Assembly (NCBI GenBank): GCA_963703665.1
Contig: CAVPFB010000004.1
Coordinates: forward strand, 372,001 to 436,000
From: AP-15 sp963703665
Lineage (GTDB): Bacteria; Pseudomonadota; Alphaproteobacteria; ATCC43930; CGMCC-115725
DNA: 64,000 nt
Reading direction: 5' to 3'
Below are positions 17,558 through 26,672 of the stretch, piece after piece. The stretch's first letter is position 1; every line of letters begins with the position of its first letter. Position numbers and translations under genes: made by a program. The notes under the pieces were generated by a model. It saw nothing but the letters and a program-made list of their open reading frames with translations. It ran no database searches and was not told where the DNA came from.

Positions 17558-18181
17558 TTATTCCCGCTGCAGCTGTCGGGCGGTCTGCGCGGCCGGCCGG
17601 TCGTGGCACCGCTTGAGCCAGGCTTCGGCGTGCGGAACCGCGGCGAGACCGACCCGGGCCTGGCGCGCCCAGGCCAGCACGCTGGCGACGTTGAGATCGG
17701 CGACGGTGAATTGCTCGCCGAGGAGGTATGGCGTCGTGGCGACGGCGGCGTCGAGCACCTTCAGCGGGGCGGCGAGTGCGCGCTCGGCCTCGTCTGCGGC
17801 AGCCGTGTCGCGTCTGTCTTCCGGGCCGATACGGTTCAGCAATGCGGCGAGCGCCGGGCGCTCCACTTCGGTCATGGCCCAAAAGCTCCATTGCCAGGCC
17901 CGCGCCTCGTCCTCGAGCCGCTGGGGGTAGAGGCCGCCCGCGCCGCGCCCGTATTTCTTGGCGAGATAGAGGTTGATCGCCATCGATTCCCATAGTCTGA
18001 AGCCGTCGTCGTCGATCGCCGGCACATGCCCGTTCGGATTGATCGCTAGATAGTCGGGCCGGTGGGTGCTGCCGTCGGCGAAATCGAGCTTGACGTGCTG
18101 GTAATCGAGGCCGAGCTCGGCCGCCATCCACAGGGTTCGGTACGCCCGCGAGCGCGCGACGCCGTAAATCTTCAAGGCCAT
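17558..18181 (-). CDS. Glutathione S-transferase family protein
   Basis: 207 residues. Thioredoxin-fold N-terminal domain (MALKIYGVARSRAYRTLWMAAELGL, then INPNGHVPAIDDDGFRLWESMAINLYLAKKYG with the cis-Pro and the ES glutathione-binding pair) and an all-helical C-terminal domain (YLLGEQFTVADLNVASVLAWA, the N-capping box region). It conjugates or reduces electrophiles with glutathione in the cytosol; the substrate cannot be inferred. It lies 70 bases downstream of atpF on the same strand and may be read through from the ATP synthase operon. Confidence 0.9.
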   Translation of the reverse strand: MALKIYGVARSRAYRTLWMAAELGLDYQHVKLDFADGSTHRPDYLAINPNGHVPAIDDDGFRLWESMAINLYLAKKYGRGAGGLYPQRLEDEARAWQWSFWAMTEVERPALAALLNRIGPEDRRDTAAADEAERALAAPLKVLDAAVATTPYLLGEQFTVADLNVASVLAWARQARVGLAAVPHAEAWLKRCHDRPAAQTARQLQRE

Positions 18182-18251
18182 TTGACGCCTCCTCGGTTTG
18201 GGGAACGCCTCCTCAGCATCGCCCTTCTCTGCAAGGGGCGAACGAGCCGAC

Positions 18252-18743
18252 CTATTGCAGCTGGTGCGGCAATGCGGCGATCGCGCGGTCGATCAGCGCC
18301 GCGCGGCGCTGCTCGTCGACCCCGGCGGCGATGACCTGGCGGGCGGCCGAGATGGCGACGTCGACGGTGACCGACCGAATCTCGGCTATGGCCTTGGCCT
18401 CCTCCTGCGCGATCCGCTCCTCGGCCAGGCGCCGGCGCCGCTGCAGCATCTCTTCGAGGTCGCGGGCCGATTGCGCGGCGATGCGCTCGGCCTCGGCCCT
18501 GGCATGGGCGATGATCGCCTCGGCCTCCGCCGCGCCCTCGCGCTCTTTCTGCTGGTAGGCGGCCAAGGTGCGCTCCGCCTCCTCGCGCAGGTTGTGCGCC
18601 GCATCGAGCTCCTCGCGAATTCGCACAGCACGGGCATCGAGACCGCCGAGCAGCGACCGTCGCCCCGGTTTCCAGACAATCGCAATGAGCACGACGAGCG
18701 CGACCAGGACCCAGAATTCCGGGCTTTTGAGCAGATGCGGCAT
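18252..18743 (-). CDS. atpF: ATP synthase F0 subunit b
   Basis: 163 residues from ATG 18743, which overlaps the upstream b' stop (TGATG). One N-terminal membrane helix (FWVLVALVVLIAIVWKP) is followed by a long charged helix (AVRIREELDAAHNLREEAERTLAAYQQKEREG and onward), the dimeric peripheral stalk connecting F0 to F1. As assembled, the frame is fused to the preceding b' gene because of a one-base insertion; the natural start is MPHLLKSPEFW. Last gene of the F0 operon. Confidence 0.93.
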   Translation of the reverse strand: MPHLLKSPEFWVLVALVVLIAIVWKPGRRSLLGGLDARAVRIREELDAAHNLREEAERTLAAYQQKEREGAAEAEAIIAHARAEAERIAAQSARDLEEMLQRRRRLAEERIAQEEAKAIAEIRSVTVDVAISAARQVIAAGVDEQRRAALIDRAIAALPHQLQ

Positions 18744-19238
18744 CACGCGGCCCGCTCGGCTGCCGCGCGATCGACCGCAGCGGCCAAGCTCGAACTCGTC
18801 GGCGTCCGCTCCGGTCAGCTTCTGCGCGATCGACCGGGCGACATCGATGGCGACGCCGCGGATCTCGGAAAACGCCTGGTGCTTTGCCGAGGCGATCTGC
18901 GATTCGGCCGCTTTGAGCCGGGCCGCGAGCGCCTCGGCGAGCTGCCGCTGGCGTTCGGCGACCTCGGCGGCGAGACGCTCGGCGGTCTGCCTGATCTCGT
19001 CGTGCGCCTGCGCGCGCGCCGCCGCCAGGCTCGCCTGGTACTGAGCCATCGCCGCCTCGGCCTGGGCGCGGATCGCTGCGGCGCGGGCGAGGTCGTCGTC
19101 GAGCCGACTGCGCCGGGCCGCGATGGCGGCGCCCACCCGCGGCAGCGCCACCAGCCGCATCAGCAGGTAGAGGACGAAGAACGTTACCGCCAGCCAAAAC
19201 AGCTGCGGCACAAAGGTCGTGACATCGAGCTGCGGCAT
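18743..19238 (-). CDS. atpX: ATP synthase F0 subunit b' (one-base frameshift near the 3' end)
   Basis: Starts MPQLDVTTFVPQLFWLAVTFFVLYLL, the b' N-terminal helix, and continues as a long amphipathic helix. Near the end the frame reads EFELGRCGRS and runs into atpF. Removing one C at 18784/18785 gives EFELAAAVDRAAAERAA and a TGA that overlaps the atpF ATG. Two different b-type subunits are typical of photosynthetic and related alphaproteobacteria, forming a b/b' heterodimeric stalk. The insertion is almost certainly a sequence error, since it restores both the expected C-terminus and the overlapping stop. Confidence 0.92.
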
Positions 19239-19278
19239 CTGGCGCCGACCTCGTCGAAGTTCTTCGGGCGGCCGCCGC

Positions 19279-19506
19279 TCAGAGCACGAACAGCAGCAGC
19301 AGCGAGACGATCAGCGCGTAGAACGCTACCGCCTCGGTCAGCGCGAAACCGAGCATGCCGATGCCGAACACCTGGTCGCGGGCGGCGGGATTGCGCGCGA
19401 TCGAGGTGACCAGCGCGCTGAAGACGTTGCCGATGCCGACGCCGACGCCGGCGAGGGCTATCGCCGCGAGGCCGGCGCCGAGAAACTTGGCCGAGGTTGG
19501 GTCCAT
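19279..19506 (-). CDS. atpE: ATP synthase F0 subunit c
   Basis: 75 residues, two transmembrane helices joined by the conserved polar loop ARNPAARDQ. The proton-binding carboxylate is Glu58 in FALTEAVAFYAL. It forms the rotating c-ring of the proton channel. Pattern and length match alphaproteobacterial AtpE exactly. It is third in the order atpI-atpB-atpE-atpX-atpF. Confidence 0.96.
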   Translation of the reverse strand: MDPTSAKFLGAGLAAIALAGVGVGIGNVFSALVTSIARNPAARDQVFGIGMLGFALTEAVAFYALIVSLLLLFVL

Positions 19507-19563
19507 AGGTCAGTCCTTTGCGAAAGGTTTGGAGTGGCTGCAACCGCCGGCGGGACCCGCCGA

Positions 19564-20307
19564 TCAGTGAAGATGGATGGCGTCGCTCAGATAGAGGCAG
19601 GTCAGGATGGCGAAGACATAGGCCTGCAGGATGTTGATCACAACTTCGAGGGCAATCAGCGCAACGTTGAATGACAGCGGCAGAAAGCCGAGGAAACCGA
19701 GCGCCACGGTGAACCCCGCGAACACCACGAGCATCGTGTGTCCGGCCAGCATGTTGGCGAAGAGCCGCAGGCTGAGGCTCACCGGCCGCGTCAGGTAGGA
19801 GATGATCTCGATCGGCACGAGCAGGGGCGCCATCAACAGCGGCGCGCCGGGCGGGAAGAAGAAGGTGAAGAACCGAATGCCGTGGCGGATGAAGGCGATC
19901 ACGGTGACGAACAGGAAGACGAACAGCGCCAGCGCGAAGGTGACGACGATCTGCCCGGTAAAGGTAAAGCTGTAGGGGATCAACCCGAGCAGGTTGCCAA
20001 ACAAGATGAAGATAAAGATCGAGAACACCAGCGGGAAATACTTGTGACCTTCGGCGCCGACGTTCTCGCGAACCATGCCCGCGACGAATTCGTGCAGCAG
20101 CTCGGCGATCGATTGCAGCCGGCCGGGGACCAAAGCGGCGCGGGCGGTGGCGCCGACCAGCAGCAAGGTGGCGAGCGCGACGGCGATCGTCATCAGCAAG
20201 GCCGAGTTGGTGTAGGAGATGTCGACCCTGCCGAGGTGGAGCGGGATCAGCCGCTCTATCGTGAACTGCTCAAGAGGTGATTGCTGAGCCGCCAATGTCG
20301 TCCCCAA
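19564..20307 (-). CDS. atpB: ATP synthase F0 subunit a
   Basis: Up to 247 residues; the start is either TTG 20307 or TTG 20295, the latter having GGGGA just upstream. Membrane protein with five to six helices. The conserved channel segment LSLRLFANMLAGHTML contains the essential Arg, and the C-terminal helix ALIALEVVINILQAYVFAILTCLYLSDAIHLH is diagnostic. The N-terminal SPLEQFTIERLIPL is typical. It forms the proton half-channels against the c-ring. Confidence 0.95.
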   Translation of the reverse strand: MGTTLAAQQSPLEQFTIERLIPLHLGRVDISYTNSALLMTIAVALATLLLVGATARAALVPGRLQSIAELLHEFVAGMVRENVGAEGHKYFPLVFSIFIFILFGNLLGLIPYSFTFTGQIVVTFALALFVFLFVTVIAFIRHGIRFFTFFFPPGAPLLMAPLLVPIEIISYLTRPVSLSLRLFANMLAGHTMLVVFAGFTVALGFLGFLPLSFNVALIALEVVINILQAYVFAILTCLYLSDAIHLH

Positions 20308-20340
20308 CCCGATTTCTGCCGTTACCGATTCTGTCGCTAC

Positions 20341-20370
20341 CGATTGTGTCTGGGCCGATTGTGTCTGGGC
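20341..20370. repeat. Tandem duplication of 15 bases
   Basis: CGATTGTGTCTGGGC occurs twice in direct succession, with degenerate related copies just upstream (CCGATTCTGTCGCTAC). It lies between atpI and atpB, in the 5' leader of atpB. It is probably a minor polymerase-slippage repeat. Confidence 0.7.
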
Positions 20371-20376
20371 CGCTGG

Positions 20377-20724
20377 CTAATCCGGCGGTGACCGATTGCC
20401 GGGGCGCGCAGCGGGCGGGGAACCGCCGTAGCCCACGACCTTTGCCGCGCGGAACACGTTGACCATGCCCGCCGCCATACCGAGCAACAGGAACACGATC
20501 AGCCCCCAAGGCCGCGTCCCACAAAAGCGGTCGACGACCCAGCCGATCGCCAGCCCGACCAGCAGCGCCGCCGCCAGCTCGGTCGCCATCCGCATGCCGA
20601 GACCAAGCGCGCCCGGCGGCGGCCCGCCGCGGCCACTGGTCTGCTCGCGACGCCGCTCCCGCTGAGCCCTGTCGATCTTCTCGCCGAGCCGCTCCAATGG
20701 GTTCGATGGCGGATCTTCGCTCAT
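20377..20724 (-). CDS. atpI: ATP synthase assembly protein AtpI
   Basis: 115 residues. A charged N-terminal segment (PLERLGEKIDRAQRERRREQ) is followed by two membrane helices (MATELAAALLVGLAIGWVVDRF and WGLIVFLLLGMAAGMVNVFRAA), the hallmark of the AtpI/Fo-assembly family. It helps assemble the c-ring and is first in the F0 operon. The last 15 residues after the second helix are Pro/Gly-rich and not conserved. Confidence 0.88.
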   Translation of the reverse strand: MSEDPPSNPLERLGEKIDRAQRERRREQTSGRGGPPPGALGLGMRMATELAAALLVGLAIGWVVDRFCGTRPWGLIVFLLLGMAAGMVNVFRAAKVVGYGGSPPAARPGNRSPPD

Positions 20725-21101
20725 TCAGGGAAGTCCAACCATCCAATTCCCGCCCTGGGCGTACCGCCGTCGAGACGCGGCGCACCCTAATGAGGCTCCC
20801 CAACCCTGTCAAGCCGCCCAGCCGCGGGGCCGCCCTTGGGTAGTGTCTCAGACGCGAGACCGGGCTGGCGATCCCCGACAGGGAGGCATGGCCAAAGGCG
20901 AATGCCGTGCAGTGTTCCTAATTTGGCTCCAGCGTGGTTCTACCACAGCGAGAACCAGACAACGTGGCGCGGCGTGCAAATCCACGGGGCCATTGCGCTA
21001 CGCGGTGCGGCGCTCGCCGCCTTGTCCGCGCGGGGGATTCGGGTTAAGACGCGGGCCATCCCGCGCCCGCTACCGGCGCCCGCAAAGACGAGGCATTCCC
21101 G
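20725..21101. other. Intergenic region between atpI and mdh (divergent)
   Basis: About 380 bases holding the promoters of the two divergent operons. A small dyad (GTCTC...GAGAC around 20842-20857) is visible. No gene, clear -10/-35 pair or terminator could be supported. The mdh ribosome binding site is GAGG at about 21088. Confidence 0.4.
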
Positions 21102-22061
21102 ATGGCACGCAACAAGATCGCGCTGGTTGGCGCCGGACAGGTCGGCGGCACCATCGCGCTGCTCGCCGGGCTCAAGGAATTGGGCGACATCGTCCTCTTT
21201 GACATCGTCGAAGGCGTGCCGCAGGGAAAGGCGCTCGACATCGTCCAGGGCTCGACGATCGAGGGCTATGACGCGGTCGTCAAAGGCACCAACGACTACA
21301 CCGACATCGCCGGCGCCGACGTGGTGATCGTCACTGCCGGCATCGCGCGCAAGCCCGGCATGAGCCGCGACGATCTGATCGGCACCAACGCCAAGGTGAT
21401 CTCGACCGTCGGCGCAGCGATCAAGAAGCATTGCCCCGATGCGTTCGTGATCACCATCACCAACCCGCTCGACGTGATGGTGTGGGTCATGCGCGAGGCC
21501 TGCGGGTTGCCGGCGCACCGGGTCGTCGGCATGGCCGGAGTGCTCGACAGCGCCCGCTTCCGCTATTTCCTGGCCGAAGAGCTGATGGTCTCGGTCGAGG
21601 ACATCAGCGCCTTTGTGCTCGGCGGCCACGGCGACATGATGGTGCCGCTGGTGCGCTATTCGACCGTCGCCGGCATCCCCTTGCCCGATCTCGTCAAGAT
21701 GGGCTGGACCACCCGGGAGCGCCTGAACAAGATCGTCCAGCGCACCCGCGACGGCGGCGCCGAGATCGTCGGCCTTCTCAAGACCGGGTCGGCATTCTAC
21801 GCGCCGGCGAGTTCGGCGATCGCGATGGCTGAGGCCTATCTGCGCGACAAAAAGCGGGTGCTGCCGTGTGCGGCACTGCTGCAGGGCCAGTACGGGGTCA
21901 AGGACCTCTATGTCGGGGTGCCGGCGGTGATCGGCGCCGGCGGCGTCGAGCGCATCGTCGAGATCGAGCTCGACCGCGAGGAGCAGGCCGCCTTCGACAA
22001 ATCGGCCGCCGGCGTGCGCGAGCTGATCGAAGTCGTCAAAGGGATGAAGGTGCTGGGCTGA
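21102..22061 (+). CDS. mdh: Malate dehydrogenase, NAD-dependent, LDH-like type
   Basis: 319 residues. NAD-binding VGAGQVGGTIA (9-19), the Asp of FDIVEG, IVTAGIARKPGMSRDDLIGTN, the substrate-binding Arg region, ITNPLDVMVW, and the catalytic His of LGGHGDMMVPLVRYS are all present. It is the LDH-like MDH common in alphaproteobacteria. It oxidises malate to oxaloacetate in the TCA cycle. It is followed after 22 bases by sucC and sucD, a classic alphaproteobacterial TCA operon start. Confidence 0.96.
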   Translation: MARNKIALVGAGQVGGTIALLAGLKELGDIVLFDIVEGVPQGKALDIVQGSTIEGYDAVVKGTNDYTDIAGADVVIVTAGIARKPGMSRDDLIGTNAKVISTVGAAIKKHCPDAFVITITNPLDVMVWVMREACGLPAHRVVGMAGVLDSARFRYFLAEELMVSVEDISAFVLGGHGDMMVPLVRYSTVAGIPLPDLVKMGWTTRERLNKIVQRTRDGGAEIVGLLKTGSAFYAPASSAIAMAEAYLRDKKRVLPCAALLQGQYGVKDLYVGVPAVIGAGGVERIVEIELDREEQAAFDKSAAGVRELIEVVKGMKVLG

Positions 22062-22083
22062 TTCGAGCTGGTGGGCTGATCCG

Positions 22084-23253
22084 ATGAACATCCACGAATA
22101 TCAGGCGAAGGAGCTGCTGGCGAAATTCGGCGTCGCGGTGCCGCGCGGTGCCGTCGCCTACACCGCGGCCGAGGCGGTGGCCGCGGCCCGCCGGCTCGGC
22201 GGGCCGGTCTGGGTGGTCAAGGCGCAGATCCATGCCGGCGGCCGCGGCAAGGCCGGCGGCGTCAAGCTGGTGCGCTCCGAGGATGAGGTCGCGGCGGCGG
22301 CGACCGCCTTGCTGGGCAAGAACCTCGTCACTCACCAGACCGGGCCGGGAGGCCGCGAGGTCAAGCGCGTCTATGTCGAAGAGGGCTGCGACATCGCCCG
22401 TGAGCTGTATCTCGGGCTGTTGATCGACCGCGAGACCGGCCGGGTGACCCTGATCGGCTCGACCGAAGGCGGGGTCGAGATCGAGGAGGTGGCCGAGCAT
22501 TCGCCCGACAAGATCCTCAAAGTGGCGATCGACCCGGCGAGCGGCATCGAGCCGTTCCACGCGCGCGAAATCGCGTTTGGGCTGGGCCTTGAAGGGAAAC
22601 AGGTCGGGGTCATGGTCAATTTCGTGACCGCCCTCTATCGCGCCTTTACCGAGCTCGACGCCTCGGTCGCCGAGATCAACCCGCTGGTGGTGACCGGCGC
22701 GGGCGAGCTCTTGGCGCTCGACGCCAAAATCGGCTTCGACGATAACGCCTTGTTCCGTCATCCCGAGATCGCCGCCCTGCGCGATGAGGACGAAGAAGAC
22801 CCGAGCGAGGTCGAGGCCGGCAAGCACGCGCTCAACTACATCAAGCTCGACGGCAATATCGGCTGCATGGTCAACGGCGCCGGCCTCGCCATGGCCACGA
22901 TGGACATCATCAAGCTGCATGGCGGCAGCCCGGCCAATTTCCTCGATGTCGGCGGCGGGGCGACGCGCGAGCGGGTCGGCACCGCGTTCAAGCTGATCCT
23001 CTCCGACCCCAATGTCGAAGGCATCCTCGTCAACATCTTTGGCGGGATCATGCGCTGCGACGTGATCGCCGAGGGGGTCGTGGCCGCGGCGCGCGAGGTC
23101 AACCTGCACGTGCCGCTGGTGGTCCGCCTCGAAGGCACCAACGTCGATCTCGGCAAAAAGATCATGCAGCAATCGGGGCTGCCGATCCTCGCCGCCGAGA
23201 ACCTGGCCGACGCCGCGCAGAAGATCGTGGCCGCGGTCAAGGAGGCGCGCTGA
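22084..23253 (+). CDS. sucC: Succinyl-CoA synthetase beta subunit (ADP-forming)
   Basis: 389 residues. Starts MNIHEYQAKELLAKFGV, with ATP-grasp motifs (VVKAQIHAGGRGKAGGVKL, VYVEEGCDIARELYLG, INPLVVTGAGELLALDAKIGFDDNALFRH) and the CoA-ligase part GIMRCDVIAEGVVAAAREV. It forms the heterotetramer with SucD that converts succinyl-CoA to succinate with ATP formation. Its TGA overlaps the sucD ATG by one base. Confidence 0.97.
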   Translation: MNIHEYQAKELLAKFGVAVPRGAVAYTAAEAVAAARRLGGPVWVVKAQIHAGGRGKAGGVKLVRSEDEVAAAATALLGKNLVTHQTGPGGREVKRVYVEEGCDIARELYLGLLIDRETGRVTLIGSTEGGVEIEEVAEHSPDKILKVAIDPASGIEPFHAREIAFGLGLEGKQVGVMVNFVTALYRAFTELDASVAEINPLVVTGAGELLALDAKIGFDDNALFRHPEIAALRDEDEEDPSEVEAGKHALNYIKLDGNIGCMVNGAGLAMATMDIIKLHGGSPANFLDVGGGATRERVGTAFKLILSDPNVEGILVNIFGGIMRCDVIAEGVVAAAREVNLHVPLVVRLEGTNVDLGKKIMQQSGLPILAAENLADAAQKIVAAVKEAR

Positions 23254-24129
23254 TGTCGATCCTGGTCAACGCGTCGACCAAGGTCCTGTGCCAGGGCTTC
23301 ACCGGAGCGCAGGGGACTTTTCATTCCGAGCAGGCGATCGCCTACGGCACCCGGATGGTCGGCGGGGTGACGCCGGGGAAAGGCGGGACCCGCCATCTCG
23401 ACCTGCCGGTGTTCAACACCGTGCACGAGGCGCGCGCCAAAACCGGGTGCGACGCCAGCGTCATTTATGTGCCGCCGCCCTTTGCCGCCGACGCGATCCT
23501 CGAAGCCGCCGACGCCGGCATCCCGCTCGTCGCCTGCATCACCGAGGGCATCCCGGTCCTCGACATGGTCCGCGTCAAGCGCAGCTTGAGCGGCGGCAAG
23601 ACCCGGCTGATCGGGCCGAACTGCCCGGGCGTCATCACCCCCGACGAATGCAAGATCGGCATCATGCCGGGCCACATCCATCGCCGCGGCTCGATCGGCA
23701 TCGTCTCGCGCTCGGGCACCCTGACCTACGAGGCGGTGGCGCAGACGACCTCAGTCGGGCTAGGCCAATCGACCTGTGTCGGCATCGGCGGCGACCCGGT
23801 CAACGGCACCAACTTTGTCGAGGTGCTGGAGATGCTGCTCGCCGACAACGAGACCGCAGGCGATCGTCATGATCGGCGAGATTGGCGGCACCGCCGAAGA
23901 GGACGGCGCGGCTTTCCTCAAATCCTCGCGCCGGAAAAAGCCGGTGGTCGGCTTTATCGCCGGCAGCACCGCCCCGCCCGGTCGCCGCATGGGCCATGCC
24001 GGTGCCATCATTGCCGGTGGCAAAGGCGGCGCCGAAGACAAGATGGAGGCGTTGCGCAGCGCCGGTGTCACCGTGGCGCTGTCGCCGGCGGCGATCGGCA
24101 CGACCATGCACGGCGTGCTGAACGGGTAA
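23253..24129 (+). CDS. sucD: Succinyl-CoA synthetase alpha subunit, one-base insertion
   Basis: Starts MSILVNASTKVLCQGFTGAQGTFHSEQAI, with CoA-binding and phosphoryl-transfer motifs (LIGPNCPGVITP, IGIVSRSGTLTYEA). The catalytic phospho-His is in MGHAGAIIAGGKGGAEDK. After LLADNET the frame is lost. Deleting the C at 23857 gives ETEAIVMIGEIGGTAEED, the invariant family sequence, and the rest continues normally to a stop at 24129. Because the TCA-cycle enzyme is unlikely to be dispensable here, the extra base is best read as a sequencing error. The protein would be about 291 residues, normal for SucD. Confidence 0.94.
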
Positions 24130-24227
24130 TTGGCTTCACCCGCTCCCCCGAATTTCCGTTTTGCTCGGACTTGTAACAGGCGGTTGGTGTCAAGGGCGTT
24201 CCGACGGGCGCGCCGCACAGCGACCGC

Positions 24228-24917
24228 TCAGCCGGCCGACGCCGCCGGGTCGACCAGCGCGGGGTCGTTGTTCTTGACGTTGCCGACGCGCCGCTCGACC
24301 GGCCAAATCGCCATATCGTCGGCCGGATAGGGGACGAGCAGCGCCTTCAGCTGCTCCGGGTTGGCCGGCTCCTCGCCTAGCCACAAGGGCCAGCTGTGCG
24401 GGTCGAGGATGACCGGCATGCGGTCGTGCACCGGGGCCAAGAGGTCGTTGGCCGAGGTCGTGACAATGGCAAAGCTGCGCAGCCTTTCGCCGCCTGGCGA
24501 GCGCCAGCTCTCCCACAGTCCGGCCATCGCCATCAGCCGCCGGTCGGCCAGCGCCACCGCATAGGGCTGCCGCTCCTTGCCGCGCTTTTGCCATTCGTAA
24601 AAGCTGTCGAGCGGAACCAGGCAGCGCCGCCGTTGGAAGGCTTCGCGATAGGCCGGCCGGGCATCGATGCCCTCGGCCCTGGCGTTGATGTTGGAAAAGC
24701 CGACCTTGGGGTCCTTGGCCCAATAGGGGACGAGCCCCCAGCGCATCAGGTCGAGGCTGCGTTCTCCGGCCCTCCCATCGTAGCGCACGATCGGCAGGCT
24801 GTCGGTCGGCGCCACATTCCAGCTGGCGGAGAAATTGGGCGCGGGCCGCTCCGGCGGGATCGAAAACACCAGCTTGATCTCGCTGACGTCGGAAGAGAGA
24901 CGGGCGCGGCCGCACAT
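24228..24917 (-). CDS. SRAP (SOS response-associated peptidase, YedK/HMCES) family protein
   Basis: 229 residues starting MCGRARL, with Cys2 as the residue that forms a thiazolidine crosslink to abasic sites in single-stranded DNA in this family. The conserved Asn of NARAEG, Glu of DSFYEWQ and His of PVHDRMPVIL complete the active site. It protects abasic sites during replication. It is convergent with sucD and divergent from the GMC oxidoreductase gene. The reading frame stays open further upstream, but no SRAP starts before MCGR. Confidence 0.93.
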   Translation of the reverse strand: MCGRARLSSDVSEIKLVFSIPPERPAPNFSASWNVAPTDSLPIVRYDGRAGERSLDLMRWGLVPYWAKDPKVGFSNINARAEGIDARPAYREAFQRRRCLVPLDSFYEWQKRGKERQPYAVALADRRLMAMAGLWESWRSPGGERLRSFAIVTTSANDLLAPVHDRMPVILDPHSWPLWLGEEPANPEQLKALLVPYPADDMAIWPVERRVGNVKNNDPALVDPAASAG

Positions 24918-25052
24918 CCCGCCAGACTGCCTGCTCCAGCCGACATCGGCAATCGTCATGCCCGCCCGCGGGTCGGCCTTCACGCTGCCGGCCGGTTTGG
25001 TTATCGTTTCCGACAGCAAGGCAGGCGAACGACCCAAGCGGGGAAAACGACA

Positions 25053-26672
25053 ATGACGACAATCGAAGAAACCTATGACTTCATCGTGACCGGCGCCGGG
25101 TCGGCGGGCTGTGCCGTGGCCGGGCGGCTCAGCGAATCCGGGCGCTGGCGCGTGCTGCTGCTCGAAGCCGGCGGGCGCGATACCAACCCGTGGATCCACA
25201 TCCCGCTCGGCTACACCAAAACCTTCACCAACCCCAAGGTCAACTGGATGTTCGAGAGCGAGCCCGAGGAGCAGCTCAACAACCGCACCCTCTACCAGCC
25301 GCGCGGCAAGGTCCTGGGTGGCACCAGCTCGATCAACGGCATGGTCTACATGCGCGGCACGCCGAGCGATTACGATGGCTGGCGCCAGCGCGGCTGCGAA
25401 GGCTGGGACTGGGATTCGGTGTTGCCGTTCTTCAAGAAAGCGGAGGACCAGGAGCGCGGCGCCGACGATTTCCACGGCAAGGGCGGACCGCTGCATGTCT
25501 CGAACCCGGTGCGCTCGCCGCTCGGCGACGCGATGGTCCAGGCCTCGATCGAGGCCGGCATCCCGGCCAACAACGACTTCAACGGCGCCCGTCAGGAGGG
25601 TGTCGGCTACTACCAGACGACCACCACCAACCGGCGGCGGTGGAGCTCGGCGCGGGCCTATCTCGGCCAGGCCCGTGGGCGGCAGAATTTGACGGTCGTC
25701 ACCAACGCGCATGCGACCCGCATCATCTTCGACGGCGCCCGAGCGGTCGGGATCGAATATCACACTCCGGCCGGGCCCAGGACCGCACGGGTGCGGGGCG
25801 AGATCGTCGTCTCCGGCGGCGTCTACGGCTCGCCGCAGCTGCTGCAGCTGTCGGGGCTCGGGCCCGCCGACCTGCTGGCCGAGTTCGCCATCCCGGTGGT
25901 GCGCGACATGCCGGGGGTCGGCGCTCACCTGCACGATCATTTCAACACTTACCTAGTGTGGCGCTGCACCCAAAAGGTCACGGTCAACGACATGGCGATG
26001 AGCCCGGCCCGCAAGCTCCAGGCGGCGATGCAGTACGCGACCAGCCGCTCCGGCCATCTCTCGAACGCCGGGATCTATGCCGGCGCCCTGGTGCGCACCG
26101 ACCCGCGCCTCGAACAGCCCGACCTGCAGATCAACATGTCGGGCTGGAGCGCCGTCGAGCGGCTGCGCACCGGGATCAAGCCGCACCCGTTTTCGGCCTT
26201 CACCTTCAGCCCGGTGCATCTGCGTCCGGACGGCCGCGGTTGGGTGCGGATCAAGAGCCCGGACCCGCTCGCGCCGCCGGCGATCCGGTTCAATTTCCTG
26301 GCCAGCGACGCCGATTTCCAGGCGCTGATCTACGGCATGCGGCTGTCCCGCAACATCGCGGCGCAGCCGGCCTTGAAGCCGTTCGTGGCGGAGGAGGTGC
26401 TGCCCGGTCCGCGGGTCGAGAGCGACGACGCATTGATCGAGGAGATCCGGGTGCGCGGCGTCTCCAATCTGCACCCGGTCGGCACCTGCCGCATGGGCCG
26501 CGAGGTCGATGCGGTGGTCGACCCGCGGCTGCGGGTATATGGCGTCGAAGGGCTGCGCGTCGCCGACGCCGCGATCATGCCGCAGGTCCCCGGCGGCAAC
26601 ACCAACGCGCCCTCGATCATGATCGGCGAAAAATGCGCCGCCATGGTCCTCGAAGACGCGTTGGCGGCGTGA
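25053..26672 (+). CDS. GMC-family FAD-dependent oxidoreductase (choline/alcohol dehydrogenase-like), copy 1
   Basis: 539 residues from ATG 25053. FAD-binding FIVTGAGSAGCAVAGRLSE near the N-terminus, the GMC signature PRGKVLGGTSSINGMVYMRG, the second signature SGGVYGSPQLLQLSGLG, and the catalytic C-terminal His/Asn pair in NLHPVGTCRMG and GNTNAPSIMIGEK. It oxidises a primary alcohol or related substrate with FAD. Choline is only one of many possibilities. No betaine aldehyde dehydrogenase is adjacent. A second GMC enzyme lies at 30853. Confidence 0.92.
   Translation: MTTIEETYDFIVTGAGSAGCAVAGRLSESGRWRVLLLEAGGRDTNPWIHIPLGYTKTFTNPKVNWMFESEPEEQLNNRTLYQPRGKVLGGTSSINGMVYMRGTPSDYDGWRQRGCEGWDWDSVLPFFKKAEDQERGADDFHGKGGPLHVSNPVRSPLGDAMVQASIEAGIPANNDFNGARQEGVGYYQTTTTNRRRWSSARAYLGQARGRQNLTVVTNAHATRIIFDGARAVGIEYHTPAGPRTARVRGEIVVSGGVYGSPQLLQLSGLGPADLLAEFAIPVVRDMPGVGAHLHDHFNTYLVWRCTQKVTVNDMAMSPARKLQAAMQYATSRSGHLSNAGIYAGALVRTDPRLEQPDLQINMSGWSAVERLRTGIKPHPFSAFTFSPVHLRPDGRGWVRIKSPDPLAPPAIRFNFLASDADFQALIYGMRLSRNIAAQPALKPFVAEEVLPGPRVESDDALIEEIRVRGVSNLHPVGTCRMGREVDAVVDPRLRVYGVEGLRVADAAIMPQVPGGNTNAPSIMIGEKCAAMVLEDALAA

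Noticed and set aside
18252..19238. A natural b'-b ATP synthase subunit fusion
   Set aside because: One-base correction recreates separate genes with an overlapping stop/start.
24228..25940. A 570-codon protein fused upstream of the SRAP gene
   Set aside because: The part before MCGR is antisense to the GMC oxidoreductase, and SRAP proteins need the free N-terminal Cys2.
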